64,000 nt of DNA. It comes from Mucilaginibacter gotjawali (GTDB taxonomy: Bacteria > Bacteroidota > Bacteroidia > Sphingobacteriales > Sphingobacteriaceae). Below are positions 33,240-43,590 of the stretch, in pieces. The notes under the pieces were generated by a model that saw only the letters and a program-made list of their open reading frames with translations, ran no database searches and was not told the origin of the DNA. Every line of letters starts with the position of its first letter. Positions within the stretch are counted from its first letter, which is position 1. Location: NCBI RefSeq assembly GCF_002355435.1, contig NZ_AP017313.1, positions 6,138,001 through 6,202,000 of the forward strand, given 5' to 3'. Position numbers and translations under genes: made by a program.

Positions 33240-35861
33240 ATGAAAAATAAGTCTGACCGGAGGGACTTTCTAAAAAATATTGGCGTAGGCAGTGCAGCGG
33301 CCATTTTACCGTTGCGGAAGTTAGGTATTGCAGATCCCCCAAAATTAAACCGCGAGGAGGCAGCTTCATCCGGTGAACAAGCTGCGAAACATTCCTATAA
33401 CTCAGCCTATACCGGGCAACATTTAAGCCGCGTTGCTTTTCCGATCGGGGGTTTGGGGGCGGGCATGTTTTGTTTGGAGGGATCAGGCGCTATCTCGCAC
33501 GTATCCGTTAAAAATACGCCCGATATATTTAATGAACCGGGCCTTTTTGCTGCGGTATCAGTTAAAGGCATTACAAACGGGGCTAAACTATTGGAGGGCC
33601 CGGTGCCCGACTGGAAAAAATTCGGTTTAAAGGAGGCGGCCAACGGATTGGGTGGCGCTACAACCGGATTACCCCATTTTCATCATGCCAGTTTCAAAGC
33701 CAGGTTCCCGTTTGCTTATATAAATATTACAGATAATGATCTTCCGTTAAAAGTGCAGCTAACCGGCTGGAGTCCGTTTATTCCAACCGATGAAGACAAT
33801 TCGGGTTTACCGGTTGGCGCAATTGAATATAAGTTTTCCAATACAGGTAAAAATCCCCTTGAAGCCATTTTTTCATTTAATACCAAGAACTTTTTGACCG
33901 TCGACAGCGGAAAAAACGCCATTCGCCCTATCCAAAATGGTTTTATTTTAACGGAAGCCGGAACTAATGAAAAGCCTTTTAGAACCGATTTTGCAATTTT
34001 TACGGATGAAGGGGACACTTTGGTTGACCATTGCTGGTTCCGCGGCGGTTGGTGGGATCCGATTACTATGGCCTGGAACGAGATAAAAAGCGGCAAGTAC
34101 AAGTCAAACCCGCCGGTTGAAAAAGATGCACCGGGCGCAAGTTTGTATGTGCCTTTTAAACTTTTACCCGGAAAGGAAAAAACAATAAAAGTAATGTTTG
34201 CCTGGTACACGCCAGACTCGGAACAAACCTACGGGCAAATGGGAACGCGTAAAGAAAACTGCGACCCGGCGACAGGTTGCTGTAATACGCCCGAAGATTT
34301 GGCTATTGACAAATACGATAAGGGCTTTAGCGGCAAATTCTACAAACCCTGGTACAGCAGCAAGTTTGCCAATATTGAAGAAGTGAGCGCTTACTGGTTA
34401 AAAAGCTATACTGAACTAAGGGAAAAATCAACGCTTTTTAAAGATGCGTTCTTTTCATCGACCTTACCGCCCGAAGTTATGGAGGCGGTGGCATCAAATC
34501 TGTCCATATTAAAATCACCAACGGTAATGCGGCAGTTTGACGGCCGGTTATGGAGTTTTGAAGGTTGCGGCGATAACTGGGGTTGCTGCCACGGCTCCTG
34601 CACCCATGTTTGGAACTATGCGCAGGCGGTTCCGCATTTGTTTCCGGCGCTTGAAAGAAGTTTAAGACATACCGAATTTTGCGAAAACCAGGACGCCAAC
34701 GGACATCAGACTTTCAGGGCCAACCTGCCGATTCAGCCCACTAAACACGATTTTCACGCAGCGGCCGATGGCCAGTTAGGCGGTATTATGAAAGTTTACC
34801 GCGAATGGCGTATTTGTGGCGATCATACCTGGCTCAAAAAAATGTACCCCATGGTAAAAACCAGCATGGATTATTGCATCAGCACCTGGGACCCAAGGCA
34901 CCGTGGCGCTATCGAAGAGCCGCATCACAATACCTATGATATTGAGTTTTGGGGCGGCGATGGGATGCATACCAGCTTTTACTGCGGTGCATTAAACGCT
35001 ATGATCGCTATGGGGAAAACCTTAAACAAGGACATCCGGGAATATGAGCAACTATCCGCCAAAGCAAAAAAACTGCTTGAAACAGAACTGTACGATGGCG
35101 AATATTTTATCCAGGAAATAGCATATAAAGGATTAAACGCAAAGGACCCGGCTAAGGCGCAATCATTTGGTGGCGAATATTCAAAAGAAGCACAGGAACT
35201 GCTTCAAAAAGAAGGCCCCAAATACCAATATGGCAAAGGCTGCTTATCGGATGGCATTTTGGGTGCCTGGATAGGGCGGATGTGCGGGGTTGAAGAAACC
35301 ATCGATCCCCAAAAAATAAAAAGCCACCTGCTGGCTGTTTATAAATATAACCTGAAGAAAAACCTGAGCGAGCACGCCAACCCGCAGCGCCCCACTTACG
35401 CATTAGGCGATGAAGGTGGCCTGTTGTTATGCACCTGGCCCAAAGGCGGTAAACTGTCGTTGCCTTTTGTTTACAGCGATGAGGTATGGACAGGCATTGA
35501 GCACCAGGTAGCGTCGCACCTGATGCTGATGGGGTATGTAAAAGAGGGGCTGGAGATTGTGCGCGCATCGCGAGACAGGTACGACGGACGCATCCGCAAC
35601 CCTTTTAATGAATATGAATGTGGCAGCTGGTATGCCCGCGCACTTTCAAGCTACGGTTATTTACAGGCCTTAACAGGCGTGCGGTATGATGCGGTAGATA
35701 AAACCCTGCATGTGGATTCAAAAATCGGCGATTTTACAAGCTTCCTCTCTACTGAAACGGGTTTCGGAACGGTAAGCCTGCACCGGGGGAAGGCATCCTA
35801 TAAAATTGTTTATGGTCATATAGATATTCAAAAAACAATGGTTTCGGGGAGGCTGGTTTAG
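33240..35861 (+). CDS. GH116 family glycoside hydrolase (GBA2-like), Tat-type leader
   Basis: 873 residues from the ATG at 33240. The leader RRDFLKNIGVGSAAAIL is a twin-arginine signal. The N-terminal beta domain has FPIGGLGAGMFCLEG (GBA2_N type); the catalytic (alpha/alpha)6 domain of GH116/DUF608 includes AAADGQLGGIMKVYREWRI, EEPHHNTYDIEFWGGDG and the late GDEGGLLLCTWPKGG. GH116 enzymes are beta-glucosidases/beta-xylosidases; exact substrate unknown. Folded export by Tat is inferred. It starts a run of exported carbohydrate-active genes. Confidence 0.88.
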   Translation: MKNKSDRRDFLKNIGVGSAAAILPLRKLGIADPPKLNREEAASSGEQAAKHSYNSAYTGQHLSRVAFPIGGLGAGMFCLEGSGAISHVSVKNTPDIFNEPGLFAAVSVKGITNGAKLLEGPVPDWKKFGLKEAANGLGGATTGLPHFHHASFKARFPFAYINITDNDLPLKVQLTGWSPFIPTDEDNSGLPVGAIEYKFSNTGKNPLEAIFSFNTKNFLTVDSGKNAIRPIQNGFILTEAGTNEKPFRTDFAIFTDEGDTLVDHCWFRGGWWDPITMAWNEIKSGKYKSNPPVEKDAPGASLYVPFKLLPGKEKTIKVMFAWYTPDSEQTYGQMGTRKENCDPATGCCNTPEDLAIDKYDKGFSGKFYKPWYSSKFANIEEVSAYWLKSYTELREKSTLFKDAFFSSTLPPEVMEAVASNLSILKSPTVMRQFDGRLWSFEGCGDNWGCCHGSCTHVWNYAQAVPHLFPALERSLRHTEFCENQDANGHQTFRANLPIQPTKHDFHAAADGQLGGIMKVYREWRICGDHTWLKKMYPMVKTSMDYCISTWDPRHRGAIEEPHHNTYDIEFWGGDGMHTSFYCGALNAMIAMGKTLNKDIREYEQLSAKAKKLLETELYDGEYFIQEIAYKGLNAKDPAKAQSFGGEYSKEAQELLQKEGPKYQYGKGCLSDGILGAWIGRMCGVEETIDPQKIKSHLLAVYKYNLKKNLSEHANPQRPTYALGDEGGLLLCTWPKGGKLSLPFVYSDEVWTGIEHQVASHLMLMGYVKEGLEIVRASRDRYDGRIRNPFNEYECGSWYARALSSYGYLQALTGVRYDAVDKTLHVDSKIGDFTSFLSTETGFGTVSLHRGKASYKIVYGHIDIQKTMVSGRLV

Positions 35862-35884
35862 GTGCCTCAAATTAAATTTAAAAG

Positions 35885-36214
35885 ATGGAAGTTGCGGCAA
35901 ATACTGTAGTTGCTATAAGATACGTAATGAAAAACGGGCAGGGCGAGGTTTTGGAAGATATAATGGATAAACCTCCTGTTGAATATTTGCATGGATCTGG
36001 CGATATATTGCCGGGGCTTGAAAAAGGATTGGACGGCCTGCCTGCGGGGTTTTCCAAACTGATCAAATTTACCATTGACGATAATTCACAGGAAACCTAT
36101 TTCATCAACGTTAAAATTGACAGTATCAGGGCGGCAACACCTGCCGAAATTGAACGGGGTAAACCTGAGCCAAAACATGCTGATAATAGCTGCGGGCCTG
36201 GTTGTCGCTGCTGA
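35885..36214 (+). CDS. short FKBP-type peptidyl-prolyl isomerase with Cys-rich tail
   Basis: 109 residues. FKBP fold of the SlyD type: VVAIRYVMKNGQGEVLED, PVEYLHGSGDILPGLEKGL and LPAGFSKLIKFTI. The insert-in-flap chaperone domain of SlyD is reduced to a few residues (about 65-70). The C-terminus CGPGCRC resembles the metal-binding tail of SlyD. Cytoplasmic, no signal peptide. Probable prolyl isomerase with weak or no chaperone function and possible metal binding. Confidence 0.8.
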   Translation: MEVAANTVVAIRYVMKNGQGEVLEDIMDKPPVEYLHGSGDILPGLEKGLDGLPAGFSKLIKFTIDDNSQETYFINVKIDSIRAATPAEIERGKPEPKHADNSCGPGCRC

Positions 36215-36246
36215 TAGAATTCAGGGAAAAACATTTACCTTGCCTT

Positions 36247-36942
36247 ATGACGTTTGCCGATAAAGTAATCTTGTTCAATAGAAACCTGGAGTATACCGGG
36301 CCGGCGCTTCCGGAGGGGATCCGGATTATGAATCCTTTTAAGGAATTTGCGCAAACCATGCAAATTGCGGACGCTTTTTACCATAAATATTACAACGACT
36401 ATAATACCCGCCATTTGATATTGGGTATTAACCCTGGCAGGTTTGGCGGTGGGCTAACGGGTATCCCTTTTACTGATCCAAAAAGATTAGTCTCGGAATG
36501 TCATATCGATTATAAAGGCAAACCAACGCACGAGCCCTCTTCGGTTTTTGTGTATGACATGATCAACGCTTTTGGCGGCCCTGAAGCGTTTTATAAAAAA
36601 TTCTACATCAACTCACTGTTTCCACTTGGTTTTACAAAGGTTGAAGCAAACGGGAAAGAAAAGAATTACAATTATTACGATAGTAAGGAACTGAGCAAAG
36701 CTGTGACGGAACCCATTGTGGACAATATCAGAAAGCAGATTGCCTTAGATGTAAAAACAGATGTTTGCTTTTGTTTTGGCACCGGAAAAAACGAACAATT
36801 TTTAAGCAGGATTAACCAGGAAAATCATTTCTTTAAAAAGATCGTCGCATTGGAGCACCCCAGGTTTATCATGCAATATAAAACGTTAAGTAAACAATTT
36901 TACATCCACAAATACCTGGAAGCTTTTAACAACTGCGAATGA
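36247..36942 (+). CDS. DUF4918/SMUG2-like uracil-DNA glycosylase
   Basis: 231 residues from the ATG at 36247; a TTG at 36202 overlapping the FKBP gene would add 15 residues. The UDG-superfamily site I motif is ILGINPGRFGGGLTGIPFTDP-like, as in single-strand-selective SMUG enzymes, and the C-terminal EHPRFIMQY holds the motif II His. It should remove uracil or related damaged bases from DNA in base-excision repair. Separated from the FKBP gene by 32 bases. Confidence 0.8.
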   Translation: MTFADKVILFNRNLEYTGPALPEGIRIMNPFKEFAQTMQIADAFYHKYYNDYNTRHLILGINPGRFGGGLTGIPFTDPKRLVSECHIDYKGKPTHEPSSVFVYDMINAFGGPEAFYKKFYINSLFPLGFTKVEANGKEKNYNYYDSKELSKAVTEPIVDNIRKQIALDVKTDVCFCFGTGKNEQFLSRINQENHFFKKIVALEHPRFIMQYKTLSKQFYIHKYLEAFNNCE

Positions 36943-37157
36943 TGAGCCATTCATTTTCTTGATCATGTTCAGCGGCTAGCGTCGTGTCAACCATAAATTG
37001 ACCAACCGTAAATCTACAAGTTCATTGAACACAAAAAGCACAAAAAAGGGTTTACAAAAGGTTTACATATTCAAAAGCAGTAGTTCTGTAAATATTTAAT
37101 AATCAGTTGTTTATATGCTTACGTATTAAAATAGGGTTTACACTATTTTAAATAACC

Positions 37158-38585
37158 TCACTTTGGTAAAACCGTTACAATCACCCGTTTATATCTTGTC
37201 AATGCGGGTGTCCCCTTATCGGTAACTTTCAAAATAAAATGGATGGTTACTGCGCTATCAACAACCGGCGCGGTTACAGGCACATCGTAGATGTTTGCTG
37301 AATAGGGCGCAAAGCTAATGTGGCCGTTGTAAGTGCCAGCCTCAGCATATTGCAGCCACAGGTAACTTAGCGAGTCGCCATCAGGATCGCTGGTCCCGGC
37401 TGCGCTGAGGTGGAACTGTTGCCCGGATTTTACTGTCATCCTATCGCCGGATGCGAGGTGTGGAACCGGGGGGTGATTGCATTCTTTATAGCTTTTGGTT
37501 GTCCATTGCATACGGGCTGCAAAATCGTTCTGATACTCCAAACGCCAGCGCCAGATCGTAGCCTGGTTGTTGTTATAGCCCTTTTTGTCAACGGGAGATA
37601 TCAACGAGTCATTAGCGTTCGTCCATATCGGACGCGTTTCCGGCTCGTCTTTCGGCCAATTGTCCCGGTGGAAGCGGCCTGTGTTGGAATCTTCAAACTT
37701 TGGCAGGTAATATTCATATCGCCCGCCCCAGCCACCATAATCAGGATGTTCAGGGTCACTGAGCCCATTGTCAACCAGGTTTAAAAAACTGGGCGTATCG
37801 CCTTCCATGCCATAAGCAACATCAGGGTAAGCAGCGCCAAGCGGGCCATGGCCCTGTTGTATGTTTTTTGCCAGCCAATCTGCTGATACCACTTCTGTGT
37901 TCGACCCCGGCATACCAAATGACATACCCAGCCAAGTTGCCCTCGTATAGTTATATCCAGGTGTTACAATAAAAAATATTGAAGGGAAAGACTTTCTGAT
38001 CCATGGGCCGCTGTCATCCTGGTCGGAAATGGTATAAATTCTTACCTTTTTATAGATCTTCTCTGCATCGGCAGCCGGAAGCGTGTTTTTAATTTTCCAA
38101 AGCGCCTGTGCAAGTGCATTGGTGCCACCCCAAACCGTAAACCATACGGGTCGGGCATCGGGCTTTTTTAACACATTAACAATCAATTCAGCGCCTGGCG
38201 AATCGTGCCCCTGCCCTACACCTTCCATGCCGTAAACGGCGGGTCCATAGCTTACTTTTCCCTTCAATGTCAATGCCGCAGGGTAGCCCTGCTCGTGTTT
38301 AAGTAAATTGGGTTGTGCCTTATCATAAGCATCCAGTATTCTTAAAATGCTTTCCGGGGCAACCCTCGTCTTTTGGTGGATAGAGGTGGTAGCAATCAAA
38401 CCTTCTACATCCCATTCATTGCAATAAGTTAAAAAACGCACCAATGATTCAGCGTCGTCCGGGTCGGCCTCGATATCTGTCATCACTACTACCCTCGGTT
38501 TTTTTTCAGGCTGAGCCGTCAGTTTACAGGGCGCCATCAATAAATACACGCCGGCAATTAGCAGTAAAAATTTAATCCTGTTCAT
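37158..38585 (-). CDS. DUF1593 secreted nucleoside hydrolase-like protein
   Basis: 475 residues from the ATG at 38585, which starts the signal peptide MNRIKFLLLIAGVYLL (lipobox-like MAPC or cleavage at LTAQ). The mature part starts RVVVMTDIEADPDDAESLVR, the Asp cluster of the nucleoside-hydrolase fold that binds calcium, followed by DUF1593 motifs WFTVWGGTNALAQALW and ISDQDDSGPWIR. A beta-sandwich domain (SDPDGDSLSYLW) ends it. Probably cleaves a glycosidic bond in extracellular polysaccharide; in-window neighbours fit this. Confidence 0.85.
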   Translation of the reverse strand: MNRIKFLLLIAGVYLLMAPCKLTAQPEKKPRVVVMTDIEADPDDAESLVRFLTYCNEWDVEGLIATTSIHQKTRVAPESILRILDAYDKAQPNLLKHEQGYPAALTLKGKVSYGPAVYGMEGVGQGHDSPGAELIVNVLKKPDARPVWFTVWGGTNALAQALWKIKNTLPAADAEKIYKKVRIYTISDQDDSGPWIRKSFPSIFFIVTPGYNYTRATWLGMSFGMPGSNTEVVSADWLAKNIQQGHGPLGAAYPDVAYGMEGDTPSFLNLVDNGLSDPEHPDYGGWGGRYEYYLPKFEDSNTGRFHRDNWPKDEPETRPIWTNANDSLISPVDKKGYNNNQATIWRWRLEYQNDFAARMQWTTKSYKECNHPPVPHLASGDRMTVKSGQQFHLSAAGTSDPDGDSLSYLWLQYAEAGTYNGHISFAPYSANIYDVPVTAPVVDSAVTIHFILKVTDKGTPALTRYKRVIVTVLPK

Positions 38586-38870
38586 GTTTCTGGGTGGATT
38601 AAAGCTGGTTATAAATGAGATGACGCTTTTAGCTGTCATCGGGATTTTAAAATTGGTTTGCGTTTGTTTGTTAACCGGTCAGTCTCCAATGGGTTCACAA
38701 CTTTCAGCATGGCTTGCCTCAATCCATTGTAAAGCCATGCCGCCTGCATAGTTGTTGTTTATTTTGCAGTATTTGCCTCATAAAACGCCCGCGGAGCATA
38801 TTTTATCTGGCATGCAAAATGCAAATAAAACGGTATGAATCAAGTAATTTAATTTTAATAGTTTTACGGC
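38586..38870. other. divergent promoter region, no gene seen
   Basis: 285 bases between the DUF1593 gene (minus) and the esterase gene (plus). It contains a loose inverted repeat at about 38707-38745 (CATGGCTTGC and AAGCCATG). No exact -7 box stands out. Confidence 0.4.
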
Positions 38871-40864
38871 ATGATTGCTAAAACGTTTTATAAGCTTGTT
38901 AACGGCAGGATATTATTGCCCGGTTTGTTTTTTTTTATTTTTAATACAGGCGCTGCGCAAATTGTGCTGCCCGCCTGTTTTACCGATAACATGGTTTTGC
39001 AACAGCAAACAAAAGTGAACCTTTGGGGAACTGAAACTGCAGGTAAACCTTTTACCATTGTAACCTCATGGAATAGCAAAACCTATAAAGTTAGCGGCGA
39101 TGCAAATGGTAACTGGCAACTTAAAATAAATACACCTGTTTACGGGGGCCCTATACCATTACATTTGATGATGGCAAAATATCGACGCTGAAAAATATTT
39201 TGATTGGTGAGGTTTGGGTATGCTCGGGGCAATCAAATATGGAAATGCCTTTAACCGGTTTTTATGGCGATGTACTTAACCTGGAAAAAGAGTTGATGGA
39301 TGCGGCTAATTACCCCGAAATAAGGATGCTGAAGATTGATAATAAAACCAGCTTTACTCCACAACCCCACGTGCAGACCAAAGGCGGCTGGGCCATATGC
39401 GATCCTCAAGCCGTACGCAATTTCTCGGCAGTAGCTTATTTTTTTGCAAAGAATTTATTTGCTGACAAACATATACCTGTAGGTATTATCAATAGTACCT
39501 GGGGCGGCACGGTTGCCGAGGCCTGGACAAGCGGCAGCGCCTTAAAAACAATGCCCGCCTTTGCACCATTTGTAAAAGCTATTGAAGGTGGCCTCACACA
39601 GCAAAAAATTGATGCGCAGTATCAAACGCAGGTAAGGGAGTGGATAGATGCTGTCAATGATAAGGATCCGGGTTTTCGGCAAAGTAAGCCAATTTGGGCC
39701 GAGCCGGCTTTTGACGATTCTGCCTGGCAAAAAATGACACTGCCGGCCTATTGGGAACAAGCAGGCGTCCCCGCCTATGATGGTACTATCTGGTTCAGGA
39801 AAAAGGTGATCATTCCGGCATCCTGGGCCGGCAAGGACTTAAAACTAAACATGGGCGGGATTGATGACTACGATGTTTCTTATTTTAACGGGACCGAAAT
39901 AGGTCATACCGAATCGTTTTTTTATAAACGAAGCTATACCATTCCCGGGACCCTGGTAAAAACCGGCGAAAACACCGTTGCCATCCGTGTTTTTGATAAC
40001 GGCGGCCTTGGCGGTATTGACAAGGGCCCATTGCAATTGACGCCGGCTGCCGATACTACTGGTCAGATTGATTTGGCGGGGGAATGGGTTTATCACGAAG
40101 CCAACGTGCTTACGTTATTGCCACAGCCGCCGGTACAATCAAACAGCCCTAATCGGCCAATGCTTATTTATAACGCCATGATCAACCCCATTTTACCCTA
40201 CACAATAAAAGGTGTAATATGGTACCAGGGTGAAAGTAATGCAGATAGGGCCAGTCAATACCGCCAGCTGTTCCCCCTGTTAATAAAGGATTGGAGGCGG
40301 CATTGGGGCGAAGGCGATTTTCCTTTTTATTTTGTGCAGATCGCTAATTATGCTGCAACAGACCAACCGCCCGCAGCTGATTGGCCCGCACTGCGCGACG
40401 CCCAGTTAAGCGCGCTCAGCCTGCCTAATACAGGTATGGCCGTTACCATTGATATAGGCGATGCGTACCGGATACACCCCCAAAACAAACAGGAAGCAGG
40501 GCGCCGCCTGGCATTAATAGCACGTTCAAAAACTTATAACGAAAATATACCCTATTCGGGACCTGTTTATAAATCACAGGTAATTAGGGGCAATAAAATT
40601 GAACTGAAATTTACCCATACCGATAATGGCCTGCTTGTGAAGGGCGACACGTTGAAAGGATTTACCATAGCGGGTGCTGATAAAAAATTCTACCCCGCCC
40701 TGGCTTATATATCCGGAAATAAAGTAACAGTAATGAGTAACAGGGTTGCCATACCTGTTGCTGTGCGTTATGCCTGGGCAAATAACCCGGCCTGCAATTT
40801 ATATAATGGGGCAAATTTACCTGCTTCACCATTCAGGACAGATGATTGGTACGATATCAGGTAG
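38871..40864 (+). pseudogene. sialate O-acetylesterase, frame broken by one base
   Basis: The first 94 residues (signal peptide ending GAAQ, then a beta domain) read on to a stop at 39189-39191, while the rest of the protein continues in the -1 frame. Adding one G to the five-G run 39144-39148 restores TPVYGGPYTITFDDGKISTL and a 664-residue protein of normal length. The catalytic Ser motif WVCSGQSNMEMPL, block GVIWYQGESN and the late His in RIHPQNKQE are intact, with a galactose-binding-like insertion (about 285-390). It deacetylates O-acetylated sugars in the periplasm. Probably a sequencing error and not decay. Confidence 0.85.
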
Positions 40865-41028
40865 CTAAAAGTAGCAGGATTGTGCTGGTAGTGGAATAAA
40901 AACGGGTTGGGAATATGATCGGCGCGTCCTTATTTAAAAGCTGTTTTAAATTTCAAAGAAACCAGTAACCATCATGCAGCAATGATTCTAAAAAATGGTT
41001 TCGTCCTGTGCTCCCGGATATTAAAAAT

Positions 41029-42189
41029 TCATTTATCCTTAACACATCTGAAGCCACCGTTTTCGGTGCTGCTATCTTCGGTGTTTTTCATCCTTGCGGC
41101 AACCTGGAAGCCCGAGCAATAACTATCGTTACATAAAAATGAGCCTCCCCGCAGTACCCTTTTCTGCGCATAGGGCGCCATGGGGTCGTAACTTTTAGCT
41201 GGCCCTTCCGGATTGCGAACGCCATTAATCGTATTGATCGTGCTATAATATTTAGAACTATAGAGGTCGCTGCACCATTCCCATACATTCCCAGCCATGT
41301 CATACAGTCCATAACCGTTCGGGGGGAATGACTTTACCGGAGAGGTATAGTAAAATTTATCAACCAATGTGTTTTGATCGGGAAAATGCCCCTGCCATAT
41401 ATTAGCTTTGGGTTTTCCGACATTGACTGGCTCATTTCCCCAGGCATATTCTTTGTCAATCAAACCTCCCCTGGCGGCCCATTCCCATTCAGCTTCTGTT
41501 GGTAAACGTTTATGTGCCCATTTACAATAGGCCTGGGCATCATACCACGATACTTGTACAACCGGGCAATTTCCTTTTCCATTTATATCACTACCCGGCC
41601 CATGAGGGTGTTTCCAGTTGGCGCCATTTTTCCACGACCACCATTGGCTCACGTCGGTAAGGCTGATCGGGTGATCCGGCGGCGTAAACACCAATGAAGC
41701 AGGCACAAGCAATTTATCATCGGGTTTTGGTGTGCCTGGAGGGGCCTGTTTTTTCAATTCATTCCAATCGGGTTTTCTTTCGGCCGTGGTAATATACCCG
41801 GTGGCCTTTACAAAGGCATCAAATTCATTATTGGTAACCAGCGTTTTATCCATCCAAAAACCATCAAGGATTACTTTATGCCTTGGAAATTCATCGGGAA
41901 AAGCCTGTTTAACGGCTGATCCCATCATAAACGAACCGGCGGGGATCCAGGTCATCCCATTTTTTGAGATGGCAGTTCCATTATCATTGTGCAGTATTTC
42001 TGTTTTGGCGGGTTTCGCCAGCACTGCAAACCTGGCTGGTGTATTTGATGAACAGCAAACTGCCACTTTTACATTTTTTACCGGCGACTCTTTTAGGCCT
42101 GAAATATGAATATCAGGCTTGTGTTTGTTTTCGCACGCATAAAGCAATGCAAATAATACTAATGATCCGATAGTGTTGCTTAACCTCAT
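41029..42189 (-). CDS. formylglycine-generating enzyme, lipoprotein
   Basis: 386 residues. Signal peptide with lipobox LLYAC (Cys19), then the FGE-sulfatase fold: WIPAGSFMMGS, LPTEAEWEWAARGG, NGYGLYDMAGNVWEWCSD. The copper-site cysteines of true FGE are present (Cys353 and Cys358 in SFLCNDSYCSGF), followed by NTEDSSTENGGFRC as in active enzymes. It oxidises a sulfatase Cys to formylglycine using O2. Its likely client, a sulfatase with CSPSR, is encoded 27 bases upstream in the same operon. The lipobox implies periplasmic action. Confidence 0.88.
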   Translation of the reverse strand: MRLSNTIGSLVLFALLYACENKHKPDIHISGLKESPVKNVKVAVCCSSNTPARFAVLAKPAKTEILHNDNGTAISKNGMTWIPAGSFMMGSAVKQAFPDEFPRHKVILDGFWMDKTLVTNNEFDAFVKATGYITTAERKPDWNELKKQAPPGTPKPDDKLLVPASLVFTPPDHPISLTDVSQWWSWKNGANWKHPHGPGSDINGKGNCPVVQVSWYDAQAYCKWAHKRLPTEAEWEWAARGGLIDKEYAWGNEPVNVGKPKANIWQGHFPDQNTLVDKFYYTSPVKSFPPNGYGLYDMAGNVWEWCSDLYSSKYYSTINTINGVRNPEGPAKSYDPMAPYAQKRVLRGGSFLCNDSYCSGFQVAARMKNTEDSSTENGGFRCVKDK

Positions 42190-42216
42190 CTTTATGTAAT
42201 AGCTCTTAAAACCGGC

Positions 42217-43590
42217 TCATGGCAATTGCTCCTGGCTCAACGCTTTTTGAAGTTTTTGTTTTATAACAAGCTCTGCCGGTGTTGGCTGCTTAATTGGGTA
42301 TCTTTCATCAAGATCTGTTGTAAAATGATAAAACAACCCCTTACGATTACCAAGGTTATAGAGCTTATATTCAGTATCCTGGGCATAGCTAATCGGCTTA
42401 GTCGTCGTGAACACATTTGGCACCAGGAACGGGTAGGGGTCGAAATAGCAATACGTCCAATTACGTGCGTTCCCATTGTTGCCAAATAACTGGGGATAAA
42501 ATGAAACTCCGTCACCGGGTGGCCTGCTTTTTACTTTTGCCATATCCAAAAAAGTAGGGGCAAAATCGGTGAAATCTATCAGGTTGTTATTAACCCCGGG
42601 TGTAATATAACCTGGCCAATACACAAAAAGCGGCACATGTGTTCCAAACTCCGTAGTTTGCCCCTTTTCGCCAGCAACCATTTTGCCCTTATAAAGGGAA
42701 TGATAAGTCACTTCGCTGCCATTATCACCGGTAAAAACGATAATTGTATTTTTATCTAAACCGTCAGCCTTTAATTTGTTTATTAAAACGCCAACTTTTA
42801 AATCTAAATAATGGGTCATTGAACCTATATACGTTGTATCGTCAATTCGATCATCAAACGACTGAAATGATGCATCTAATGGCGTAGGTTGATGGGGCTG
42901 GTGCACCAGCATAAATGAATAGTAGATAAAAAACGGCTTATCCTTATTTTGATCTATAAAACTCAATGCATAATCGCTGGTAATGTCTTCGCTGTATTTA
43001 CCGATAGTTACATTCATTGGCAAAACGCCCATTGGATCATACAGAGTGGGATCTTTATACATATAACCGACCCTGGAAAGGGTGCTTGCGTCCCAAACAC
43101 AATAATCATCAAAACCCACATCCTCAATTGCGGTATTACCGCCATCCAACTGCCATTTTCCTACCACGCAGGTTTTGTACCCGTTATTTTGAAGCGTCTT
43201 GGCGTACGAAATATATTGACGGTTATATGCTCCCCAGCCCAATTGAAGGTAATTCCGGTAATTATAAACGCCTGACAGCAATTCGACGCGTGATGGTGAA
43301 CAAAGGGGGGTGCCCCTGCATTGATTGAATACCATTGCATTTGCCGCAAGGCTATCTAAATGAGAAGTATTATAAGATTCCCCGCCGTCGAACGTAGGCA
43401 TTTCATAACCCATATCGTCAGCAAGTATAAATATAATATTGGGTTGGCCCGGAGGCGGAGCGGTGCCACCACCGCCAGGTTTTGTGGTGGTATCGCGGGT
43501 TGGGGGAGTAACAGGTATTTTATTTTTTTTACAACTACAGGTAAAAAAAACCAGAACAATCCCCAGAAGGAGTATTCGTTTGGCGATCAT
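42217..43590 (-). CDS. sulfatase, lipoprotein, formylglycine type
   Basis: 457 residues. Lipoprotein signal (Cys18 or Cys20), then a flexible Thr/Pro/Gly linker (24-50). The sulfatase domain starts NIIFILADDMGYEMP with metal ligands Asp58/Asp59; the modification motif CSPSR (97-101) within the sulfatase signature gives the catalytic formylglycine. Later ligands are in FTGDNGSEVTYHS. Removes sulfate from a sugar or other ester in the periplasm. First gene of a two-gene operon with its maturase. Confidence 0.9.
   Translation of the reverse strand: MIAKRILLLGIVLVFFTCSCKKNKIPVTPPTRDTTTKPGGGGTAPPPGQPNIIFILADDMGYEMPTFDGGESYNTSHLDSLAANAMVFNQCRGTPLCSPSRVELLSGVYNYRNYLQLGWGAYNRQYISYAKTLQNNGYKTCVVGKWQLDGGNTAIEDVGFDDYCVWDASTLSRVGYMYKDPTLYDPMGVLPMNVTIGKYSEDITSDYALSFIDQNKDKPFFIYYSFMLVHQPHQPTPLDASFQSFDDRIDDTTYIGSMTHYLDLKVGVLINKLKADGLDKNTIIVFTGDNGSEVTYHSLYKGKMVAGEKGQTTEFGTHVPLFVYWPGYITPGVNNNLIDFTDFAPTFLDMAKVKSRPPGDGVSFYPQLFGNNGNARNWTYCYFDPYPFLVPNVFTTTKPISYAQDTEYKLYNLGNRKGLFYHFTTDLDERYPIKQPTPAELVIKQKLQKALSQEQLP

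Noticed and set aside
41029-42189. FGE-like protein as a second EgtB
   Set aside because: It lacks the DinB-type His site and has the two copper-binding Cys of true formylglycine-generating enzymes.
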